Positions 1-12,642 of a stretch of DNA of 64,000 nucleotides are shown here, one piece after another. The stretch spans positions 248,001-312,000 of the forward strand of contig NW_026516203.1 of the NCBI RefSeq assembly GCF_025602895.1. Direction: 5' to 3'. Both the position numbers and the translations under genes were made by a program. The stretch's first letter is position 1, and every line of letters starts with the position of its first letter. The notes under the pieces were generated by a model. That model saw only the letters and a list, made by a program, of their open reading frames with translations, was not told the origin of the DNA and did not search any database. This stretch comes from Polychytrium aggregatum. Its lineage: Eukaryota > Chytridiomycota > Chytridiomycetes > Polychytriales.

Positions 1-46
1 CGCCGAGAGCGTCACGGCCTGGGTCAAGCTCCACGTCAAGGCCTAA
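1..46 (+). CDS. 3' end of a gene entering from the left (partial)
   Basis: The first 46 bases read openly as a 14-residue tail ending in TAA at 44-46, with G or C at nearly every third codon position, as in the real exons of this window. The residues (AESVTAWVKLHVKA) are too few to name a family. It could also be chance, since the stretch is so short. Confidence 0.35.
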   Translation, partial: AESVTAWVKLHVKA

Positions 47-490
47 ACACCTTGCTGGGCTCACCTTTCTCCTCAACCTCCAGCCGTTCTCCTCAACCTC
101 CCACCGATTCCAACTCCTTCCTCTCCGCTCCAGGAACAAAAGCTCTAGTTTTTCCCGACTGACAAATGCGCACGTTTGTGTGTGGACGCATCGCTGATCC
201 TGCGCAGAGAAGCGAAGCGGCAGGATCTCCAGATCCACCCCGGCTGTAGTTCCCGAATACATTCACCCAGTTAGTTGTCTCTGGATCGGCTCTCCTCCGG
301 CCTTGTGGTGCACCAAACCATAGTGCACGGTCCATGGGAGCAAAAGCGAGACAGCTATCGACAGTGCAGTACAGCATGGGTCGTCTATATACATGGTGAG
401 GAGGACGCACAGTCGCGGCAGGAACAACACAACACAACATAACGGGGGTCGCATCGGTTGTGGGAGGAGGGGGGCTGGTCATGACTTGGG

Positions 491-3400
491 TCATGACTTG
501 GATCGGATAACGTCAAACTGGCTCAAGAAGATCGGATCGAGCTCCTGGATATTGACGGTGCATCCCTGTACAATGAACTGAGAGAGACCCAGGTCGGCTG
601 CAACTTGATTCCACAGGTCCTGGGGCACCCACGGCCCCATCGCCAGGTCCCAGACCGAGTAGATCAGCGACCGGTAGCGCCTCACGGCCTCGCGCGCAAT
701 CTCGCGGCTGCGGACCCGCGGCGAGATCCGGATCATGCTCTTGCGGAAGATGTCCTTGAAGAACTTTGACGGGTGCTCGGTGAACTGGGGCCGGGGCTGG
801 TGGCTGTACTGGTCGTTTCGGATCCATTTCATGATCAACGGCTCGATCGGCTGGGCCGGGTTGAGCCGGTACGAAATGATATTGATCTGATAGATGGATA
901 GTAGATGGGTGGATGGATAGTGGATGGGTGGAGGATGGAGACACACACAGTCAGGCTGGAGAATCCGCTGTATCACCCATGCAACCAAAGCCGCATTTCC
1001 TAATCGCTCTGTTCGCCCATTCATCTGTCGGTGTGCCGTCATCGAACCAGTCCCCACCATTCGGCATATCGGTATAAAGTTGTTCAGCAAAAAGGACTTG
1101 TCGTGGCAGTGGTCTCGCTCCAGGGTGTAGATCATGCCAACGAGATGTCGGAAGATTTCGTTGGTCGAAAGACAGGTCCCGATTGCGATCGATGTCTGGC
1201 TGTTAGAGTGCTCGTCTCGCCAGAGCTCTGTCAGCCATCGTGGCAAATGGCGTGAGCAACAACACAGTTTGGAAAAGTCCGGATGCATACGGGCAAGTCG
1301 CCGGACGAAAATGTACACATGGAGGACGGGTTAGTTGGGCCGGAGCGATGCTTGAGAGCATCGATGTGCCAATGCGACAGCCGTGGAGCACAGCGAGGGC
1401 AGCATCCAGGGTCAACATAACATACCCTCGATGGCGGCCGGATAGTTGACGAGCATCATGGTGCCGTAGAACATGGTGTTCCAGTGGATGATCTCGAGCG
1501 AAAGCCGGCCAAGGATGTTTCTCTTGTTGTCGTCGAGGACATTGTCCAGGTTGGTCATCCAGCCGGGCAGGCTGGCATACCAGTTGGATAGGGTCGTGAG
1601 CGTCAGGCTCTGCCACAGGCGATATTCTTCGATCCGGGCCGTTTCCAGTTCGTATGTTTCGGCGTTGAACTCGGGCAGGCCGTTGTTGAAGAGCGAGAGG
1701 TACTGTATGGCCTGCTGCTGGATCTGGACAAACTTGAGCAGATCGATGGCGTACGTGGGTATATATGGATCGACAGCAAACGGCGCCGCTGGCACAGTAG
1801 TCAAGTCCATAGAGTCCGACAGATTCGTCCAGAGGTACTCGTTTGTCGGCGGCGAATGCACGGTCAGGTGCGTCGGCTCCGACTCGGGCGATTGGTATGC
1901 CATGATGTGGCTGGCTACCAGGTAGTTGAGATACACGCACTGGTACCAGGCACGACGGGCATGCTCGGCCTCAAGCCAGGTCTTGCCGACATACCACGAC
2001 GGACGATCTATCTTGAGGAACTGAGCTGCGTGTATGGCCATTTTGATGAAGCGACAGAGAAGCTTGACTGCGGATGTGAAGTGGGTAAGGGGGGGGAGCG
2101 ATGGTGGGATGAGCACAACGACAACCGATGGGCTGCAGAAATTCGGAATGCAGTTCGGCAATAGCAGCCTCATGCGAACACGCAAGCAGAAGGGCCGTCA
2201 CACTTACAGTCGCCCATATCTGGAAACAGAGGAGCGAGTGCACATCGAGTTTGGTGCAAAAGAGTCAGTACCGGTGTGCAGGCCGGGCGAGAGGAACATC
2301 GGTTGAGATGGCTGCTTCACTTACAAAAAGCCTGCCGACCGACCAGAAGCAGAGACTGGACCAGTTCCAGCGTTGGTGTTTCGATGGCCTCCATGGTCAA
2401 CTCCCGGGCTTTGGCAAAAAGCGGCATAATAAAGGACAGGGGAGCGCTGCCTTGGCGCTTCATCCAGAGTCCAGCGGTGAGAAGCGTGAACTTGAGGTGC
2501 TCTGGCTGGTAGCCCCAGCTAGCCCGGAGGTAGGGCTCGTATAAAAGACCCATGGAAACATACGTTCCGACACCGCACTGCACATGCAATGCACATGCGA
2601 TCACATGCGATGCCCATCGGCAAGCAGGTGTGGGTCAGCAATGCCGGTTGGGGGAAGATCAGGTAGTATGAGACGTTTGGTTGTGGATGGGGCGAGAATG
2701 GTGCCAGACTTCCGATCGTGGGACAGACAAGGATATGAGATCAGTTCGATGCAGCATGTCATGCAGTCGAGCGAACTCCCACGAGCTTCTGCGCAGCGTC
2801 ATTGGCCTAGACACAGCAGGGCAGGATGCACACGAGCCTCAGATATCGAGCCGAGCCGTCGCGCTTCCAAGACACACGACCGGCCGGGAGCCCACCTTGA
2901 AAAAGTGCCGCAGTGCATCGTGCACAAGCTCGTCCGAGACAGCAAACTGATTGGTTCCGGGCAGCCATGCTGGCCACTTGGTGTCGGGATGCGCCTGCAG
3001 CGCCAGAACAGGCTCCACGGGGCTGCTAAAGTCGCTCGGGAGTGACGAGGATTGGGAAGGCGTGGCTCTGGCGCTGCCGCCGTCGCTGCACATGCTCGCC
3101 GAATCGAAGCCGGTGGTGTCGACGGCAGACTCTAGGAATCCGCTCTGGAGGGCACCTTCGTTCTTCATTTCAAAGAGATCCAGCATCATCTCGACAAACT
3201 CCCAGGTCGCCAGCTTCTTGGCCTCTGCTGGGGCGCACCGGCCTCGAAGGACGATCATCTTGGCCATGGTCGAGGCCGGAATCCAGATGCGCCAGAACGG
3301 CGACGACGGCGTGGTCGCTGACTTGGCATTTGTGGACAGGTCCGTGGATGAGTTTGCATCCGACGACGGGCTGGAGCGCAGGTCGCCAGAGCACCCGTCC

Positions 3401-3681
3401 TGGTGGGCCGGCTCGGACTGTTCACGAGATGATTTCAGGGTCAGGGTCGTCGAGGCGCCCTTCTGCCCAATGGCAAGTCCAATCGAGTGCAGCCGCTGGA
3501 GGGCACCGGACGAGAAGCGGACCGGGGCAGTGTTGTAGAGCGAGAGCAGATTGTCGAGGAGAGTCTCGATGAAATCTGCATATGTGTCGTAGACATCCTT
3601 GAGGGAGTCGAGGCGCTCCTTCTGATGGGCGATCAAGTTGATGCGGTGTGGGGCAACCCGCTTTGTGTTGCCCTTTTGCAT
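491..3681 (-). CDS. Fungal-specific transcription factor domain protein (multi-exon)
   Basis: Probable nuclear transcription regulator. The first exon (2896-3681) starts MQKGNTKRVAPH and encodes a Ser-rich linker ending LVHDALRHFFK at a GTGGGC donor. Later exons lie near 2320-2560, 2200-2240, 1425-2060 and 491-1300. The middle exons show the fungal_trans (PF04082-like) pattern, for example ETPTLELVQSLLLVG, then KMAIHAAQFLKIDRPSWY followed by LEAEHARRAWYQCVYLNYL. The C-terminal exon ends at the stop at 491-493. Exon joins between 1300 and 2900 were not all resolved. No Zn2Cys6 cluster (CxxCRxRKxxC) is visible in the first exon or in the 600 bases upstream, although family members usually carry one. 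Either a distant first exon was missed or this member lacks the binuclear cluster. An in-frame upstream Met at 3756 is a less likely start. Confidence 0.72.
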
Positions 3682-4306
3682 GATGGTTCGCTGTCGTGAG
3701 CGGGCCGAAGAAGGATCGGCATCCAAGGCCGCGCAGGCCGGGGGAGACGTCAGCACAGGATGGGCGGGAGAAATGGTGACGGCTCCAGGTGCTCCTGGAC
3801 AGGCAAGTGGGCTGTGGGATCAGTTGAGAATAAAGCTGCTGCAGAGAGTAGCTGGGCCCGATAACACTGAGCTGGCGAGCAAGCCTGCGGGGTCAGGAGG
3901 TGGGCGAGATGGGGACGGGAACAGGGCAGGCAGATGCGATCAGGGCGGAGGACGGATAACCAAGCGGGGCTGGGCCAGAGGCGGAACAATTGTGCGAAAG
4001 GGGAGGGGTTGCGGAGGGCTTGGCGAGGGTTGTGTCCTCGCTGGTGGGATCAGCGCGCCGTTGGCGTCGTCCCGTGACGCCGGGCCTTGTCTCGGTGGCC
4101 ACGTGGGAATGCTCGCATCCATCACCCGCGATGGGTACTCCAGCCAAGACCGATGTGACAACAGCGGCTGGCGCCGACACCGATCCAACCCCATCTCACG
4201 GTGGTGGATGTTGCTCGCTCGTCACGGCCTCACATACCCTCGTGCAAGAACTGTATTGCATCAGGGACATTTGAAACAAGGCATCCCTCGTCCTTGCAGT
4301 CGTCTG

Positions 4307-6626
4307 CTACAGCCGACCAACCGATACCTGATACGGAAGCGCCGGCTGGGTGGTGCGCATCCGCTGCCGCGCCAGCAGATAGAAGTGAAAGGCAATGGCA
4401 AGCACGGGCTCGATGAGCGAGACCAGGAAGACTTGAGTGGGCACAAACGTCCGCTGCGAGTCCAGGAAACCGGGTGTCGCAATCACCACCAGAGACCAGT
4501 CACTGCATCCGAGTTCGTTCAGATCGTGTCGGCAGACATGCCAGCGCCGCCCGTTCAATGGATGGAGAGCATGTTTTCGAGCCAAGAGAGATCCCGCTGC
4601 GCGTGAGCACCACTGCAATGCAAGCAGCCCGGCAGCCGTCTCGATTGATCATGTGCGATCGATCATGTGTGCAAATGATGCTCACCGGTCAACAAAGCTT
4701 ATTGGCGTTGTGTACAGCAGATCGGCAGGCAGGTTGTCGGGCGAGAGGGTGCTGAGATATGTGAAATTATCAAACTTTGGATTCTCGTTGCTGGGATTGT
4801 AATGGCCGAGATACTGCTGCCCTGTCGGCGAGCTCGTATCAAAGAGGAGCACCACAGACTTGGATGGGAGCGTGAGGCTGGAGGCCCCCAGATAAACGAC
4901 GCTGCCCACAGAAGGAATCCATCTGTAAGCAAGCTGACATCGTATACTCGGCAACCCCACTTGACACACAGCCGACTCAATCTTGCTGTAGCCCAATCGC
5001 GATACAGGAGCCCGACTGTATCGATGCCGGGTGCAGTGGCCAGTTGCTGCCACCAGTTCCGCACGGACAGCAGCATAAATGGGGTGCGGCATCACAGCAA
5101 GTGGCCTGACTCTCACCGGTCGATTCTGGTGACACCCGCTATCAACGCCCACAACGACTGGGGCTGATTCGCAACCACAGGCACCACCGTATTGTTGACC
5201 CGGAAGAGCGGGACAAACACCAAGATACCGTATTCCGTCCGGCTCGGCACTTGCACAAGCTCGAGACGGGCTGTGACAGTCAGTCGGCCCGTTCGAGCAG
5301 CCTTGTCGATTGCATCCCGCCTCGATGGCTCAGAATAGAGATCGAAACCAATCGCTGGTCGGTTTGCTTCGACAGGCTCCTCGTACTATGAACCAGAGTT
5401 TGAGTCCAGCAAGAATGGTCAGGAGTGCCTGCGACGGCGATATCACACACTGCACACCGCAAGCCCAGACGCAATCGAAAATGGGTTCAGTCCGAGAGCA
5501 TACCTGCACCGGCACATAGGCAGGGTGGCGATTTGCCGGAATCAAGGTGCCATTCGGGGTCATTTCCGTAAATGTGTAGTTGGGGCTGTAGTTGGCCCGG
5601 CCCTCGTTTTCCCAGAACTGGCGCTGCTCATCGCCGACGACGTAGGGACAGAAGGCGATACCCTGGAGAAAATCGTTGGCCCAGAACGATGTATGCGTGG
5701 CAACCCGGAACCTGACTCGACCAAGTGTGTTGTTCTCGGCAACGAAATAGTTGGCCATCATCTAAACCCCGTCAGAGAGCAAGACCGCAACAGTCAATAT
5801 GATCGAGGAGACGACAGCAATGGCTCCGGACACAACAACATTCATGAAGGTCGTTGAGGCCAAGGCGACTTGAGCAATCGCGTTACTTGCTGATTGGTTG
5901 TTGGCGCATCTCGCTGACGGGGATTCTCTCCACCCCACCAAACCATGCTGCGAATCCCCCACAAATGTAGCTCAAGCACCAACAGCACCCGCCAGTCACC
6001 TTGGTGTAGAATGTTGAAGTGTTAATTTCGGCTTTCACTTGTGCATTGGAGATCGAGTGGTGCGCATGTGGGCGACCGCGGAACACAAACCGGTCGGATG
6101 GGCCGTCAGTCATGCTGATTTGGATCCACATTACCGTCGATTCGCCCACCCCTCCCCAATCGATCGTCAGTAGCGGCTTACACGCGGTGGCGACATTTGC
6201 AGCTGTTTCCTGGAACTGGATGGTTGCGATGGAAATCTCGTCTTGGCTGGCAATGTGCCATTTGTAGAACGCCACGGGGATAGACACGCACACGCTGACC
6301 ACCAGCGAGACCGTCGAGAAGTTGTCCAGGATGTATTGGAAGCAGCGCTTGAAGAAGGATGGGAGCGGTCGCTGTCGCGTCGGGAGCCCCTGAGGAGATC
6401 GAGCGGCATAGAAGGTATCGAGCGAATCGCTCTTGTTGATGGACTCACTGCTGCTATGGGTGTAGAGGCCCTCGTAATCATATGGTTCCAGTCGGGTGGT
6501 GAACAGCGACTCGATCCTGTTGTTGTCTGAGCGAGTTGTCCGTCGCACGCTGTTGAGGCTCTCTGTGTACAAGACGCAAGGCCGCGAGGGCACCTCTCCT
6601 TCTGAGGGGTAAGACCGCTCCTCCAT
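4307..6626 (-). CDS. CHASE-domain membrane sensor protein lacking an output domain
   Basis: Five exons (6000-6626, 5504-5761, 5117-5385, 4686-4922, 4307-4502) add up to 1587 bases, giving 528 residues and a stop. The Met at 6626 begins MEERSYPSEGEVPS. About 100 Ser/Arg-rich residues precede the first membrane segment (TVSLVVSVCVSIPVAFY). A luminal CHASE domain follows, with the family signatures FLQGIAFCPYVVGDEQRQFW, AIGFDLYSEPSRRDAID, and ARLELVQ followed by YGILVFVPLF and GVTRIDR. It closes with DWSLVVIATPGF and a second membrane segment (VFLVSLIEPVLAIAF). CHASE domains are known as extracellular ligand sensors joined to histidine kinase or nucleotide cyclase domains. Here only about 25 residues follow TM2. 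A GTATCG motif lies just before the stop, but no kinase or cyclase frame exists between this gene and its downstream neighbour. Confidence 0.82.
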
Positions 6627-7781
6627 TTTGGGCGGTTCGCCGTGGGCGTTTGCCGTCGACGTCGGCGCACCGTAGTGGTGACGGTGGCTCGCAAGTGCGG
6701 CGGTGGATATGCACCGATGCAATCGGGGAACCGCTTGCAGATGCACTCGCAGCCACGGGAGGTTGTATCAGGACCAGATAGGCCACGAGGAGCTGGATAG
6801 GAGAGAGTATGGATCCTGAACGGGACGTATCTGTGAAAGCCTGCACGGAGATGGGCACCAGCGTTGTGTGCTCCTTGATCCAGACGACAATCCACGGCCC
6901 TTCAGGCTTGGAGAGCGTGGGAATCACCCACCCAGACCTGTGGCGGTCCGGACAGGATCTCCCTCGTACGATTCCGCCGGGCTCTTCCAGGAGAATTATG
7001 GTATCAAATCATCCAGAGCGTATGCGGGCCCACTGCTTCAGCAGACGCATGGGCGGTCGGGGGCAAGTGCTCTCTTCATCCGTTTCCCAGATCAGCCCGC
7101 TAAAATGGGACTCTGATCGGTGCCTTGGACTCCCTGGAGTGTCACCCAATGCAATGCTGGCCCGTCGAGGACATCGTGGCCCGCCGAGATGCACTGTGGC
7201 TCAGATAGGGGTTGTCTGGCCCCACTAAGACCCATCCTGGCCCTGCTTGCTTCGCTATCGTGCTGTCCGTTGTGCTGTCCGTAGTGGTGTCGTTGTGCTG
7301 TCCGTAGTGGTGTCGTTGTGCTGTCGTTGTGCTGTCCATCCGGAAGCCAGGATGGCTTCGAGTCCACGTGGCCGCCTGCTGCGCGATCCGTCCCGGAGCT
7401 CTCTCCGGCTTCGATTTCCGCGATCTGGCTTTTGTCTGTCTGGTTGGATCGCAGATCGATACTGGCCAGCTCGCACCATTGCGTCTGACCCTGCCCTCGA
7501 ACGGTAACTGCAGACGCACCATCCGTCGCCACCCTCACTGCAGATGTGTCCGTAATGAGCATCCTCCTGACCCCCCTGCCGCCTTTGATCCAGCAGCTCA
7601 GTGGATCCTCGGCCGCCATCTCGAGTGTCGGCTGTCTCAAGGCGATTGTTGCTCCGTGCATCCTATCGACCAAGCTTGGCTCTTGCTAATCGCCATCGAG
7701 CACCCCCGGATCCCCTCACCGATCAGCGTCAAGTCAGCGGACCCCCTTGATTGATATCGCCACTGCCTGGCGCTGCGTCGC
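6627..7781. other. Divergent intergenic region between the CHASE gene and the Rrn6-like gene
   Basis: No convincing gene was found. Open frames on both strands are Arg/Ser/Pro-rich and have no recognisable motif. The stretch should hold both promoters. A tandem repeat sits at about 7258-7342. Confidence 0.5.
7258..7342. repeat. Tandem repeat of a GTGCTGTCCGTAGTGGTGTC-type unit
   Basis: Imperfect direct repeats built from GTGCTGTCC and GTAGTGGTGTCGTT blocks, seen directly as two full units with partial units on either side. It lies about 440 bases upstream of the next start codon. No function is evident. Confidence 0.8.
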
Positions 7782-10700
7782 ATGAGCCTCTTTGACATCC
7801 AGACCTTCGGGCTCCCCAGCACCGCCGGGCCATGTCAAGACGGGCTCGTGGGCAGTGTTGCCGCTCTTGAGTCCAACGGATCGGTTGAGCTGCATTTTAC
7901 GGGCGATAATCGAAAAGGTAGCTGTGCCCTCGCTATCAGCGGATCGTAGCGCAATGATGCGTTCCTCAAGCGATTCAATCCTGCTTGGCTCGATCTGGGG
8001 TCATGCTTGCTGTTTGAATGTGGACTGATCGTGGACTTCATAACGTGCATCCCACTGAGTCTCCTGGTGTCTCTCTGCCGCGATGGCTACGATCGTTCGT
8101 CGCCCTGTGTGTCTGGACATGCACTGATCTGCATCCGTTTTTGCCCATTGCGGCTCGGCGTTGTTGCAGATGACTACATATCCACCAGTCCGATGATCAA
8201 GATCCTGCCAAGGACAAGCATCTGGGATCCACTCCCGAAACGGTTCCTCGACCGACCCATGCTGAAAACCCGGTATATTCGGACTCAGGTGCGAGCAGTG
8301 GAGACAGTCCAGGTCCCAGCGCTCCGGCACCTCAGCAAAGTGGCCAGCCTGCATTCGAGAGCCTCAGTGGACTTGCTGGCGATATCAATCGACAGTTTGG
8401 TTGTGAAGCCGCCAGGATACCACATCGAGGAGCACTGTGGATAGCGCTTGGGGTCTCTGTCGCAACCAACCAAGGCCCTCTCTCTTCTCAGATCAAGAGC
8501 TTTCAGGATAGATTCGCAGAAGACTATATACCCACGCCGATACTTATCGACTTGCTCCGCGATAACCTGGAGAGCGACGACACCCTCGAGAAACAAGATG
8601 TGCTCCAAGGCAACGCAGTCGATGTCCTTGGCGACCCGGGATCGTCAGATGGCTCGCATTCCTGTCACCTTTTGTATCCGCACGGAGAACTCTTGAACCA
8701 GATGCGTATGTGGCTCCGTCGACGGACAATATCGCAGATGCTTGGGGACAGAATGGGCTTGCTGACTATGCGCATCTGTCAAATCCACCAGATGCCCTGC
8801 CGATTGAGCCTTCGACTCGGGGTAGTCCACTGCGGCTCGCCGACTTCCATGCGCGCCCTCCGGTGCTCAAGTTCAAGACACCGATCCGACAGATTCTTGT
8901 GCAGCGAACACCTGGATCCGTGCGTAAGTACCGCTGTACTCGCTTGAAACTCGACCTGACTGCCTTGGGCTCGAGCTTAACCTGCTTTTGCTGTCTTTGA
9001 CTCGGGTGGGGGGCTCATTCTTCCCACAGCTCTCACCGCTGTTAGAACATACGGATCGACCGCCATCGCTCGACGCAGCTCTGAGAGCCTGGATGACTGG
9101 ACAGTGATCGACTATGCCACCCTTGATGAAGAGGCGGCCCATGTTGCCTTCAGTCCCGTCATCGCACGCGAATCGGCAATACTGTCTAGATCTGGCTGCC
9201 TCTACATATGGGACATGAACCAATCCCGGAGAATCAAGTACTCGGCCGTCGAGGGTAGTCTCATGAAGCGGGATGGCTGGAAGAGTCTAGAATATGGATC
9301 GCATCCCAGATCGGTGCTGGTGGCATCGGCAAGTACATTGCGGGCAATCGACTTGCGGGTAGGCATTGTCGTGCTCACGACGCAGTTCTATCGGCAATAA
9401 TTGATGCGGCTATGCTATCGACGATCCGTGCGGCTGACTACCGACCCGTCACTCTCTGGCGTTTCCACCAGACACCCCCCACCTCGGCCTCTTCCAACAT
9501 GATTATGAGCTTCCCGCACGACAAAATCACATGCTTCAAGCGGCACCCATCATACTCCTTCCAGACCACGCTTGCGACCGAGTCCAGGCTGGTTGTCATC
9601 GACGAGCGATACACCAAGGCTCCGCTGCTTGTCTGGGCACACAGCTACCCAAAGGACGATCCAATCTCGGGGATGCAACTTTATCAGACGCCGCCAAACC
9701 CGCATGAGGTCAAGAGTACGTAGCGCACGCGTTCCACATCCTGGACACGGCTCTCTTAGCTGTGTCGATTTCATCCGCAGGGGCACTTTTGAGCTCGATC
9801 GCACTTTGTCGGGTGTGAAGTTCGATCCGAGGCTGACACCATGTCCGACCACAATGTTCCTACACAGCTCGAGTCATCATGTGGAACCGTCACGGCGCCG
9901 ACATCTCGACGATATCCTACGGCATGTCGCAGGAACAGACCGACCCTTTCGTGGCTGGCAGATCGACGGTCGATCGGATGGTCGCACCTCTGAGATTCCT
10001 GTCGCCAAGCAAGCGACTGGCCTCGCTTCACGGACACGCGTCCTTTGAGCGATATGGAGGAGCATCCAAAGGATTTGGCTACCTGCGGGAGGCCAGCAAG
10101 ATCTACTCTCCTCCGCTCATTGGTGTCGTTGCCACCCGCGACCCGTCTTGTCGAGATGGTGGAAATCTAGTGATCCAGATGGCCCTCGACGGGTCTGTGT
10201 TTGTCGGGAGCCACACGGAGGTGAGCAGCGCCCGGCTGACAGAACCCGGCTTTGAAGCACCGGACGACCCAAGCGAATACTCGCCCCACCAGATCGAGGC
10301 CGCTGTTTGCGCACACGAAGTCAAGGATTTGGCCACCCCCACGTCGCCTCAAGATCAAAGCGCCAACATCGTGAGCGTGTCGCACTCGATCCAGTGTGAG
10401 TACAACTAAACTCGCATCGAGGGTGCTTTGCTGTGCCTTGCGCATCTTCAGTCTACTCGGCTGCGATTGTGCTGAGCCTGCAGTGCCCAGTCACCGGCAG
10501 CAGCGGCGCTTCGGCTCGCAGTCCTACCTGCTGCGAACCGTCATTCTGCCGCAACACCGACTGACCCATGGATTGTTCTGCACATTCAGTTGTAGAGGCT
10601 GCACTATTCAGTCCAAGCACGCCGTCGCCTCGGTCACTCAGTTCAGGCCACCGTATGGATGCTGCCGTGGACTTGCTTTCCAGCGCAAACAACCAAACTC

Positions 10701-12079
10701 TGTAAGTCGATATCTCACTCGGATGCACTTTGCTTGAGGCCGTGTCGGTCGACGTTGAGGCGTAGTTTTCATCCGCGACGCTCTCCGAGGGTACGCTGAT
10801 GATACCATTTACTCTCCACTCAGACGAGTTCATGAGCTGCTTGCTGAGTCTGTGGGCTCGGTCGCATCCTAACGATATACAAATATCTGTCCCGTCCAGC
10901 TTCGAAGCCGAGGCTGCGTCTCGGAACACAGCTGTATCGTATGACCAAGATCACCAGCCGATCATACCGTCGGCATCCACCCCTTACTTGCTTGAAAACG
11001 ACGACATGGTGGCGGAGCTTCAAGCGGGTATCGAAATCGACGATCCCACTCGGCGGGTCATCACACGATGCTACGACTGGCGTGTCCCATCACCAAAGCC
11101 CGCAGGTGTTGCGCATGCTCGCGGCAGGTCCCTGGATGATATCCGGCGTGAGCTCAAAGCAGCTTTCTTTGGCAACCCACAGTCGACTGATCACCTCGGC
11201 GGAGAGAGTCTTGCTGCAGTCGACATGACGGACCCAGAGCAAGATATCCTCGCCCGGGTGGCCCACGACGTGTACTTGGCAAGCCGGGTCTGCTCCCACG
11301 GGCGAACCACCCTCGAAGCCATTCCGTTCAGCGACGAAAGTGAAGCCCCGTTCTCCGAGAGCGAGCCGGAACGAGCCAGCAGTGTCGCATCGGCAGGATC
11401 GCGGTTGTCGCAGTCTTCGAATCGCTGGAGACGCAAGACCCAGTCCGGCAACAGGTCCCATCCGTCCGCATCCTCCGGCGAGGATTCGACAAACTCGATG
11501 GGATCGGCCACTTCCGCAGCCTCACTTGCTGCCCGCCGGGCCGACAAAACCGTCAGCAAGGCATTCCCTCCCCAGATCATGTCGTCGCCCCATATGAGAG
11601 AGCCGACTCCTCTATCCTCAACGGCTCTGTCGCTGCGCGATCGCTGGATGAACTCGACACGATACTACAACTCTCACGAGGGTCGGGAGCTGCTGGTCTA
11701 TTCACGCCCGCTCACGAGCCACCACAAGAGAATGAACCGCACCCGAAGGGCCGAGGACGAGCTGTCGCAGCAGAAGGTCTTGGAGCTCCTGGAGGCCAAG
11801 CAAAGCCGCTCTGTCGCCCCGGCGGTCGTCAGCAGCCAACGGTCGGTCCTGTCCCAAAGCCAGCGGTCTGTGGACGCAGCCTCCCAGGACGATCCGTTTC
11901 CAGGCTCGTTCTCGCTCTCGCAGGTTACCGGAGGCCGAGCTTCCATCGCATCCGAGAGGGGATCTCAGTCTGGCTCACAGCAGAGGATGTCCATGGGCTC
12001 ACAGCAGAGGATGTCCGTGGGCGGCGGCCAGATAGGATCGCAGACTACGCCCAAGAAGAAACGCAAATCGGGCTTCTGA
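7782..12079 (+). CDS. Rrn6/TAF1C-like RNA polymerase I initiation factor
   Basis: Probable subunit of the core factor / SL1-type complex that recruits RNA polymerase I to rDNA in the nucleolus. The proposed start is MSLFDIQTFGLP at 7782, with a donor at 7918. Later exons include about 8193-8925 (ending near PVLKFKTPIRQILVQRTPGS), about 9028-9358, about 9420-9717, about 9880-10393 and a long last exon to 12079. The WD-like N-terminal half has beta-rich segments such as DWTVIDYATLDEEAAHVAF and KITCFKRHPSYSFQTTLAT. The C-terminal third is Ser/Gln-rich and ends SQTTPKKKRKSGF; a basic lysine/arginine run before a final Gly-Phe resembles what I recall of Rrn6 proteins. The join around 10390-10800 was not resolved, so the exact length is unknown. 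A search with the Rrn6 family profile (PF10214) would settle the name. Confidence 0.62.
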
Positions 12080-12642
12080 TTGTCGTCACTGCGGCCCTGT
12101 CCAGCAAATAGATGGCGATTTGCTCTTTGCACACTGCAGCATACAGTTGCCCGGCGGGATGATGTTGGCTTCAGTTCGTGGCGGAATGGGCACCCGAAGG
12201 TTTTGGTCGAGTTTGTCGGGCAGCTTTTCATGAGAGCAAGCCGAAACCGGGGTGGAAACACCTTGCCATCCCGACAATCCCCGACAGGACGAGGCGGGGC
12301 GATGCAGCGACCGAATCAGACCAGACCAGACCCATACCGCTCGCCCACTCAGCCAAAGGACAACAAGCCGTCGATCAACGGCGCTCGCGAACTCGCCGGA
12401 TGAACATTCAGGTCTAGAATGAACAAGGTTTCCAGTCTGGATCTGCGGACGCCGCAACCCAATCAACCAACGGTGACCTGCCGTTGCTCAGCCCTGGTCC
12501 AGCAGAAACCGCCACTGCCGGGGCGTCGCTTTCAGCTTGGGCGCCCGAGCTGCCCCCGGCTGATCCGCCAAAGAAGCCATTTCGTCTCGGGTTGCTCCAG
12601 CGACCGCCGTCGAGACTTATCCGTGCAAGACCGACTTACACG

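Noticed and set aside
3638-4606. Plus-strand frame of 322 residues
   Set aside because: Gly/Arg/Trp-rich shadow with no domain. It covers the last CHASE exon and the first transcription factor exon on the other strand.
5762-5880. Hydrophobic minus-strand stretch (FMNVVVSGAIAVVSSIILTVAV) that looked like an extra membrane segment of the CHASE protein
   Set aside because: It ends in a stop that doubles as the intron acceptor (GTTTAG). Skipping it as an intron gives an in-frame protein whose five exons sum to a multiple of three.
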